A stretch of 11,590 bases of DNA, taken from the NCBI GenBank assembly GCA_013044065.1, contig JABEVA010000088.1:1-11590 (forward strand), given 5' to 3'. Position 1 is the first letter of the stretch, and every line of letters begins with the position of its first letter. Position numbers and translations under genes: made by a program. The DNA is from Phycisphaerae bacterium (lineage in GTDB: Bacteria > Planctomycetota > Phycisphaerae > WQYP01). A model generated the notes under the pieces. That model made no database searches. It saw nothing but the letters and a program-made list of their open reading frames with translations, and was not told the DNA's origin. This document shows, in pieces, positions 7,191 to 11,590 of the stretch.

Positions 7191-7233
7191 GGGACCAGGC
7201 AAAATAACTTCACACTTTCCGGCTGGTCCTTTT
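7191..7233 (+). terminator. Probable intrinsic terminator of the exported-protein gene
   Basis: Directly after the stop codon, GGACCAG (7192-7198) pairs with CTGGTCC (7223-7229), followed by TTTT (7230-7233). The 7-bp stem is perfect but the loop is 24 bases, so the terminator may be weak. Confidence 0.45.
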
Positions 7234-7408
7234 GGTTGCTGGCTTTGTTGCTGGCTCCTTACAGACCCACTGGCTGGGTATGCGTGCCCGTCACGCCTTG
7301 CCAGCGGCCAAAATCTCAGACAAAGCTTCGGCACTAAAAAAAAGCGAATTTATTCTTTCCCGGTCCCTAACGTCAACTTGGCGGCCGGCGCTTTTTGAGA
7401 ACCGAAAC

Positions 7409-7430
7409 CCGCCCTTGAGGGCGGTCTTTT
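7409..7430 (+). terminator. Compact GC-rich terminator hairpin between convergent genes
   Basis: CCGCCC (7409-7414), loop TTGA and GGGCGG (7419-7424) are followed by TCTTTT on the + strand, a good intrinsic terminator for rightward transcription. On the minus strand the same stem is followed by GTTTCGGTTCTC, a poorer tail, so it may also slow leftward transcripts from the HD-domain gene ending at 7462. Confidence 0.7.
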
Positions 7431-7461
7431 AGTCGACAACGGACCGCTGCCAACGCAAGTC

Positions 7462-8445
7462 TTACTCCGGTTTGCCGATGGTAATCGAAGGCCGAAACAA
7501 CTGACTGCTAAACGCCTTTTGATATTCCGTCCAGTTGCCGTCTTCGCTGGGCGCAGCGACAGCATCAATGGCCATTTGAGTTTTGGCATCCAAATTATCA
7601 ATCATATTTACTAAAATTGCTTCGGGTGTTTTGGGGCGTACCGCCGCGCCGAATTCCGGTTCGCCATGGTGGGAAAGAATAATGTGCTCAATCACCATCA
7701 GCAGGTCCGGCCGGAATGCTTTGCCGGTCTGCTGCGAAATCTTTTCCGCCCTCTGATGCACCCATATCGCGCCGATAGCAATATGTCCGACCAGACGACC
7801 GGTATCGGTATAGTCAAAACCAGTGGTAAAGGCCAACTCCGCCGTTTTACCGATGTCATGCAGGAACAGGCCGGCCAATACCAGATCCTGATCAATATCG
7901 GGATAGCGCGGACAGATCACCATGGCCAGCTCCAGCAGGCTCAGTGTGTGCTCTAACAGGCCGCCGATCCAGGCGTGGTGCATACTTTGGGCCGCCGGGG
8001 AAAGTGAAAAACGTTTCATTAAATCCGGATCATCCAGAAACGAGGCCACGAGCTGCGCCAGATCATGGTCGTTGATTTTCCCCAGGATCGCCCGCATGCG
8101 CGCCAACATCTCCGGCACATTCTTCTGGGTATGCTTGAGAAGCTCCGCCAGATTGAGCTTGGAAGCGTCCTCAATCTTCTGCATCGCCTCGGCAACAAGC
8201 TGCAAATGACCCTGATAATTTTCCACCCGTCCGCGTACCTGCACGTAGCCGGTGCCAGGCAGGCGGTCATACAATTCACGCGCGATGTTCCACATGCGGC
8301 AATGAATTTTTCCGGTGGCATCCGAACATTCCGCCTTGAGGTATGGCTTGTTGGAAGTTGTGGTTCCAAGCTGCTTGCCCCCCAGCACAAAGGCCTGATC
8401 CACAACATCTCCTTCACGGAGTTGGGAAATAGCAATGCGTGTCAT
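7462..8445 (-). CDS. YhaM-like 3'-5' exoribonuclease (OB-fold plus HD domain)
   Basis: A 327-residue cytoplasmic protein whose order matches the YhaM family: an N-terminal OB-fold nucleic-acid-binding domain (about 13-90, with RVENYQGHLQLV), a helical linker, then an HD metal-dependent phosphohydrolase domain (about 155-300). Visible HD residues are His166 (GGLLEHT), His196-Asp197 (LFLHDIGK), His221, His259-His260 (ILSHHGEPEFGA) and Asp283 or Asp286 (NMIDNLDAK). YhaM degrades RNA, and ssDNA in vitro, from the 3' end using a metal ion. The frame extends 24 codons further upstream (ATG at 8517), but the start at 8445 is chosen because AAGGG lies 5 bases upstream and the sequence MTRIAISQLREGDVV is the family-type N-terminus. 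It stands alone on the minus strand, convergent with the exported-protein gene and divergent from the GH2 gene. Confidence 0.9.
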   Translation of the reverse strand: MTRIAISQLREGDVVDQAFVLGGKQLGTTTSNKPYLKAECSDATGKIHCRMWNIARELYDRLPGTGYVQVRGRVENYQGHLQLVAEAMQKIEDASKLNLAELLKHTQKNVPEMLARMRAILGKINDHDLAQLVASFLDDPDLMKRFSLSPAAQSMHHAWIGGLLEHTLSLLELAMVICPRYPDIDQDLVLAGLFLHDIGKTAELAFTTGFDYTDTGRLVGHIAIGAIWVHQRAEKISQQTGKAFRPDLLMVIEHIILSHHGEPEFGAAVRPKTPEAILVNMIDNLDAKTQMAIDAVAAPSEDGNWTEYQKAFSSQLFRPSITIGKPE

Positions 8446-8825
8446 AATAACCCTTCTAGTGTTCAAAAACTCAGTGTCGGAAACTCTACGCGAATACAAC
8501 CTTTTATACAACTGCAACTTTCACAACCCGTGCCAATGGATCGTTACCCCCCAACCATGACTCAACAGCCCCGGATGTGACCCTTTCATTTGGCACAAGA
8601 ACACAAGCCAGCCGCAGCAATGCCACTGCCAAGATTAACGGCAACGTCGGTGCGCTTGAGTTTTGCACACCGCCAACAATTCCAGCCGCACCCGCGGCGT
8701 TTATTGGATCTGTAAGATTGCCTTTTTCCACGCGGAGGATAGTATAATCGCTAAACGGGCTCGTTGGGGGCCTGACTGGCCCACAGGCTTGGATCAACTG
8801 GTAATAGCTGCGAGGCAGAAACTGC
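8446..8825. other. Divergent intergenic region, 380 bases
   Basis: This gap must hold the promoters of the minus-strand HD gene and the + strand GH2 gene. A convincing + strand -10 is listed separately. For the minus strand only weak boxes are seen: TTGTAT with a 17-base spacer and TAGAGT, reading leftward from about 8512 to 8484. A small GC hairpin (GCCGC 8685-8689, loop ACCC, GCGGC 8694-8698) has no T-run. A minus-strand open frame (8504-8827, about 107 codons) covers the region but has no recognisable motif or good ribosome site. No RNA gene was recognised. Confidence 0.5.
8718..8748 (+). promoter_or_regulatory. Candidate promoter of the GH2 gene
   Basis: A perfect TATAAT at 8743-8748 is preceded at 19 bases by TTGCCT (8718-8723). 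The predicted transcript would start near 8755 and give a leader of about 70 bases before ATG 8826. The wide spacing is the weak point. Confidence 0.5.
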
Positions 8826-10667
8826 ATGTCGAATATTCCACGCTGCGAGTATCCTCGTCCACAGTTTTGTCGAGAAAAATGGTTGTGCCTCAACGGCTGC
8901 TGGGAATTTGAAATGGATTTCGGCGACAGCGGCTTGGAACGCGGATTGTTGGCTCGACCGCTGAACTCCAAAATCACGGTTCCTTTCTGTCCGGAATCCA
9001 AACTTTCCGGAATTGCTCATACGGATTTTATGCCTGCGGTCTGGTATCGCCGCAGCGTGACGATTCCCGCGGATTGGAAAACCGGTCGCGTATTGCTGCA
9101 TTTTCAGGCGGTGGATTATGACGCCACGGTGTGGATTAATGGCCGGGAAGTTTACAGGCATCGTGGCGGTTTTACTCCGTTTACGGTGGATCTGCGCAGC
9201 GGTGTGCAGGGCGGGGCGGAGTTAAATATCGTCTTGCGGGCCCGGGATGATGCGCGTTCTTCGCCGCAACCGCTGGGCAAGCAGTCGCGGGAATATGCCA
9301 ATCAAGCGTGCTTTTACAACCGAACCACGGGCATCTGGCAGACGGTATGGATGGAGCCTGTGCCGGCCGAAAGCTATTTGCACCGGCCGCGGCTCACCCC
9401 GGATGTCGCTGCGGGCTTGATCCGCCTGGTGCAGCCGATCAGTCGCAACTGCCCCGGCTGGAAGATTCGGGCGGTGCTTTCAGACCAGGATGGGCCGGTG
9501 GCCACCACTGAAGCGCGAGCGGATCTGGATTTAAGCCCCACCGTTGATCTATCCATTCCAGCCGGTCGTCGCCGGTTATGGTCCCCGGTCGATCCGCATT
9601 TGTATGATCTAAAAATAGAACTCATCGATGCGCAAAATCAGTTGGTGGATACCGCCCGCAGCTATGCCGGGTTGCGCAGTATCAGCATCGATGGACACCG
9701 GCTGCTGCTGAACGGCAAACCTGTTTTTCAGCGGCTGGTGCTGGACCAGGGTTATTATCCGGACGGAATTTTGACCGCTCCGACCGATGCGGCACTCAGG
9801 GAGGATATTGCGCTGTCCCAGGCGGCGGGTTTTAACGGTGCCCGGCTGCACCAGAAGGTTTTTGAAGAACGATTTCTTTATCATGCCGACCAGATGGGGT
9901 ATTTGTGTTGGGGCGAATTTGCCGATTGGGGAGCGGCGGGGTTTGGTCATGCCCAAGACCACCAGCGGCACGCTATCACGTATGCCGGACAATGGCTGGA
10001 GGTGCTGCAGCGCGATTATTGCCACCCTTGCATCATTGGCTGGTGTCCCCTGAACGAAACGCACCAGCCCATTGGCGACCGCATCACCAACCTGGATGAT
10101 GCCACCAAAGCCCTGTTTTTGGCGGCCAAGGCCATGGACTCCACCAGACCCGTGCTGGATACCTCGGGCTATGCCCACCGGGTTTATGAAGCGGATGTTT
10201 ACGACTGCCATGATTACGCCGATAACCTCGACTTCCGCAAAGGCCTGGAGGGTTTTCAGATGCGCCATCAGGCGGCGGAACGCTTCGCACCTTTTGTCAA
10301 TAATGCCGGCGACCCCCGGCCAGCCTCCATTGCTTACAACGGGCAGCCCTACTTTGTCAGTGAATTTGGGGGCATCGGCTTTAATTTGGCGGCGGTTACC
10401 CAGGACAAAACCGCCGTCGAAGCCGCCCACGCCTGCGGCTACGGCCAGATTCCCACCACCGCAGCGGAATTCCTCGCACGTTTTGCCGCCCTGTGTGAGG
10501 TGCTGCTGGATAATCCGCGGATGTTCGGGTATTGCTATACGCAATTGACCGATGTTTTTCAGGAACAAAATGGCATTTTCACCTTCGATCGCCGCGCCAA
10601 ATTTGATCTGGCCAAGGTACGCGGCATTCAGCAGCGTAAGGCCGCATTTGAGGCCGACCGCGGTTGA
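8826..10667 (+). CDS. Glycoside hydrolase family 2 beta-glycosidase
   Basis: A 613-residue retaining beta-glycosidase with the usual GH2 order: a jelly-roll sugar-binding domain (about 8-178, with EYPRPQF, LNGCWEFEMDFGDSGLERG and AVDYDATVWINGREV), an Ig-like sandwich domain (about 180-285), and a TIM barrel (about 286-605). The acid/base is Glu411 in CPLNETH and the nucleophile is Glu513 in VSEFGG, both intact. It lacks the extra C-terminal domains of LacZ-type enzymes and is close to beta-glucuronidase length. Substrate (galactoside, glucuronide, mannoside) cannot be decided by eye. There is no signal peptide, so it is probably cytoplasmic. The start is the first ATG after an in-frame TAG at 8805, with GAGG at 8812-8815, ten bases upstream, a slightly long spacing. 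A GH38 alpha-mannosidase gene follows after 154 bases, suggesting a glycan-trimming cluster acting on imported oligosaccharides. Confidence 0.93.
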   Translation: MSNIPRCEYPRPQFCREKWLCLNGCWEFEMDFGDSGLERGLLARPLNSKITVPFCPESKLSGIAHTDFMPAVWYRRSVTIPADWKTGRVLLHFQAVDYDATVWINGREVYRHRGGFTPFTVDLRSGVQGGAELNIVLRARDDARSSPQPLGKQSREYANQACFYNRTTGIWQTVWMEPVPAESYLHRPRLTPDVAAGLIRLVQPISRNCPGWKIRAVLSDQDGPVATTEARADLDLSPTVDLSIPAGRRRLWSPVDPHLYDLKIELIDAQNQLVDTARSYAGLRSISIDGHRLLLNGKPVFQRLVLDQGYYPDGILTAPTDAALREDIALSQAAGFNGARLHQKVFEERFLYHADQMGYLCWGEFADWGAAGFGHAQDHQRHAITYAGQWLEVLQRDYCHPCIIGWCPLNETHQPIGDRITNLDDATKALFLAAKAMDSTRPVLDTSGYAHRVYEADVYDCHDYADNLDFRKGLEGFQMRHQAAERFAPFVNNAGDPRPASIAYNGQPYFVSEFGGIGFNLAAVTQDKTAVEAAHACGYGQIPTTAAEFLARFAALCEVLLDNPRMFGYCYTQLTDVFQEQNGIFTFDRRAKFDLAKVRGIQQRKAAFEADRG

Positions 10668-10677
10668 ATGTCGCCTC

Positions 10678-10696
10678 CATCGACCTATACTCGATG
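10678..10696 (+). repeat. Hairpin just after the GH2 stop codon
   Basis: CATCGA (10678-10683), a 7-base loop, and TCGATG (10691-10696) form a perfect 6-bp stem ten bases after the GH2 stop. GCCTCCA (10673-10679) is also repeated inverted as TGGAGGC (10715-10721), so the SD of the downstream mini-ORF could be masked by pairing across the gap. There is no T-run, so a simple terminator is unlikely. Confidence 0.4.
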
Positions 10697-10727
10697 CGGC
10701 ATTTGGTGATACATTGGAGGCTGCGTT

Positions 10728-10802
10728 ATGCCCACGGAAATCGGGCTTTTGTTGCATATTTCACTCTTCATAATGTACTGCCAGGCCCCGAGCGGGGTAT
10801 AG
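10728..10802 (+). CDS. Possible 24-codon small ORF between GH2 and GH38
   Basis: ATG 10728 opens 24 codons (starts MPTEIGLLLHISLF, ends QAPSGV) up to TAG 10800-10802. A perfect GGAGG at 10716-10720 sits seven bases upstream, a stronger ribosome site than that of either flanking glycosidase. The middle is hydrophobic (GLLLHISLFIMY), as in small membrane or leader peptides, but too short for certainty. It ends 19 bases before the GH38 start. There are no known homologues that I recognise. It may be a translated leader coupling to GH38, or chance. Confidence 0.3.
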   Translation: MPTEIGLLLHISLFIMYCQAPSGV

Positions 10803-10821
10803 CACATGATTTGGAGCCTTC

Positions 10822-11520
10822 ATGAATCTTGTCATTCATCTCATTGGCAATGCTCACCTCGATCCGGCCTGGCTGTGGACCTGGCCGGCCGGCGCGGATG
10901 AATCCATTAATACGTGCCGGACGGCCTGTGATCTGCTGGATTTATACCCCGATCTGCACATCACGCGCGGTGAAGCGTGGGTGTATGATCAGGTGCGCAA
11001 AGTGGACCCGCGCACGTTTGGGCGTATTCAGGCCCACGTGCGCGCAGGGCGATGGCATATTGTCAATGGCTGGTGGATTCAGCCGGATTGCAATCTGCCT
11101 GGGGAAGCATCATTTCTCAAGCAGGCGGAAATTGGCGGACAATTCTTTCGGGAACATTTTGCGGTTCATGTGGATGTGGGTTATAATGTAGATTCCTTCG
11201 GCCACTGCGCCATGCTGCCGAGTTTTCTTACCCGCACCGGAATGAATGCCTATGTCTTCATGCGGCCGCAAGCGACGGAAAAGAAGCTTCCGGCCGATCT
11301 GTTTCAGTGGCAAAGTCCCGTCGGCGATACGGTGACCACCTGTCGCCTTTCCGCGGCGTATCTGGCGGCCAGCGTGTCAAACTTAATCGGCAATATCCAC
11401 GCAACGGTGGCCGCGGCGGACCGCCGCGTGGGCCACGCCATGTGCTTTTACGGTGTGGGCGATCACGGCGGCGGACCGACCCGGTCCCAAATTGGGGTCT
11501 TCGGGCAATCGAGTGGGTAA
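10822..11520 (+). CDS. GH38 alpha-mannosidase, broken after the N-terminal catalytic motifs
   Basis: The 232-residue frame matches the N-terminal catalytic domain of family 38 alpha-mannosidases, zinc-dependent retaining enzymes usually 800-1000 residues long. Visible zinc ligands are His12 and Asp14 (NAHLDPAWLW), Asp124 (YNVDSFGH, also the nucleophile) and His215 (GVGDHGGGPTR). Also typical are NGWWIQPDCNLPGEA and AYVFMRP. Soon after GGGPTR the protein turns into an unrelated tail (IGVFGQSSG) and stops at 11520. The rest of the catalytic domain and all the C-terminal beta domains are absent. The frame starting at 11490 stays open to the window end and reads NWGLRAIEWVK, which is helix-like and could be the true continuation after a one-base indel. 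The alternative is an insertion or assembly junction. Start: ATG 10822 with GGAG at 10813-10816. No signal peptide. Identity is sure; the fragment as it stands is very unlikely to be active. Confidence 0.88.
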   Translation: MNLVIHLIGNAHLDPAWLWTWPAGADESINTCRTACDLLDLYPDLHITRGEAWVYDQVRKVDPRTFGRIQAHVRAGRWHIVNGWWIQPDCNLPGEASFLKQAEIGGQFFREHFAVHVDVGYNVDSFGHCAMLPSFLTRTGMNAYVFMRPQATEKKLPADLFQWQSPVGDTVTTCRLSAAYLAASVSNLIGNIHATVAAADRRVGHAMCFYGVGDHGGGPTRSQIGVFGQSSG

Positions 11521-11546
11521 AAATACACATTTTTGGGAACATTCCG

Positions 11547-11580
11547 CACACATATAGAATGTGTTATAATTCTATGTGTG
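11547..11580. repeat. Imperfect AT-rich inverted repeat around a TATAAT box at the window end
   Basis: CACACATATAGAAT (11547-11560) and ATTCTATGTGTG (11569-11580) are inverted repeats, 12 paired bases with a 2-base bulge, around the 8-base loop GTGTTATA. The right arm's border overlaps a perfect -10 box, TATAAT (11565-11570), with TTCCGC 17 bases upstream. ATGTGT also occurs inside (11559-11564), making overlapping dyads. It lies in AT-rich DNA right after the broken GH38 frame. It could be an operator of an autoregulated gene (toxin-antitoxin or transposase type) or a mobile-element end; the window stops too soon to tell. Confidence 0.5.
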
Positions 11581-11590
11581 GCAAGTTGGA

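Noticed and set aside
7373..7396. GCGGCCGGCGC followed by TTTTT as a terminator
   Set aside because: Only GCCGGC is self-complementary and it leaves no loop, so no usable stem forms. The real hairpin is at 7409-7424.
8446..8517. Longer form of the YhaM-like protein starting at 8517
   Set aside because: The extra 24 residues do not look like the family, and ATG 8445 has AAGGG at ideal spacing.
8504..8827. Minus-strand open frame of about 107 codons between the HD and GH2 genes
   Set aside because: It lies opposite the GH2 promoter, has no recognisable motif or good ribosome site, and its composition looks like chance in GC-rich DNA.
9609..10757. Long minus-strand open frame (382 codons) opposite the GH2 gene
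   Set aside because: It is a shadow of the GH2 coding strand, whose catalytic motifs and domain order are unmistakable; the antisense protein has no recognisable motif.
1..11590. CRISPR array, rRNA, prophage or complete IS
   Set aside because: No regularly spaced repeats, conserved rRNA segments, integrase/transposase motifs or paired terminal repeats with a gene between them were seen.

Overview
The window looks like bacterial chromosomal DNA of moderately high GC (roughly 55% by eye), probably one contig or contig fragment. It opens inside a gene, and its last gene loses its frame about 70 bases before the end. The protein styles fit a Planctomycetota-like (Phycisphaerae-type) or related PVC-group bacterium: a YhaM-like HD nuclease, cytoplasmic GH2 and GH38 glycosidases, a DUF2934-like segment, and a small secreted protein with a Gly-rich tail. 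This placement is an inference from gene content only; no rRNA or marker gene is present.

Left half (1-6277, all + strand): an ion-pump cluster. A 5'-truncated type IIIA (plasma-membrane H+-ATPase-like) P-type ATPase carries an unusual Pro-rich C-terminal tail that ends in a DUF2934-like segment. Its stop codon overlaps the start of a zinc-dependent medium-chain alcohol dehydrogenase (ATGA). A 78-residue His-rich single-span membrane protein follows, then a second, complete IIIA P-type ATPase. The two pumps are paralogues and not copies. The second lacks the tail and has Gln where the first has the membrane-segment-5 Arg typical of proton pumps.

Middle (6278-8445): a gene for a small exported protein, with a TTGACA-type promoter covered by a 16-bp dyad and a leader hairpin. 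It converges on a minus-strand gene for a YhaM-like OB-fold/HD-domain 3'-5' exoribonuclease. Two terminator-like hairpins lie between them.

Right half (8446-11590, + strand): a 380-base divergent intergenic region with a good promoter candidate, a GH2 beta-glycosidase, a possible 24-codon small ORF with a strong ribosome binding site, and a GH38 alpha-mannosidase. The GH38 frame breaks just after its last zinc-ligand motif. The final ~70 bases are AT-rich and hold an imperfect inverted repeat centred on a perfect TATAAT box. The two glycosidases have no signal peptides and probably trim glycan pieces in the cytoplasm.

No rRNA, tRNA, CRISPR array, complete insertion sequence or prophage gene was recognised. 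The most unusual items are the ATPase-DUF2934 fusion, the two diverged proton pumps bracketing a dehydrogenase and a His-rich membrane peptide, and the broken GH38 gene next to the palindromic element.
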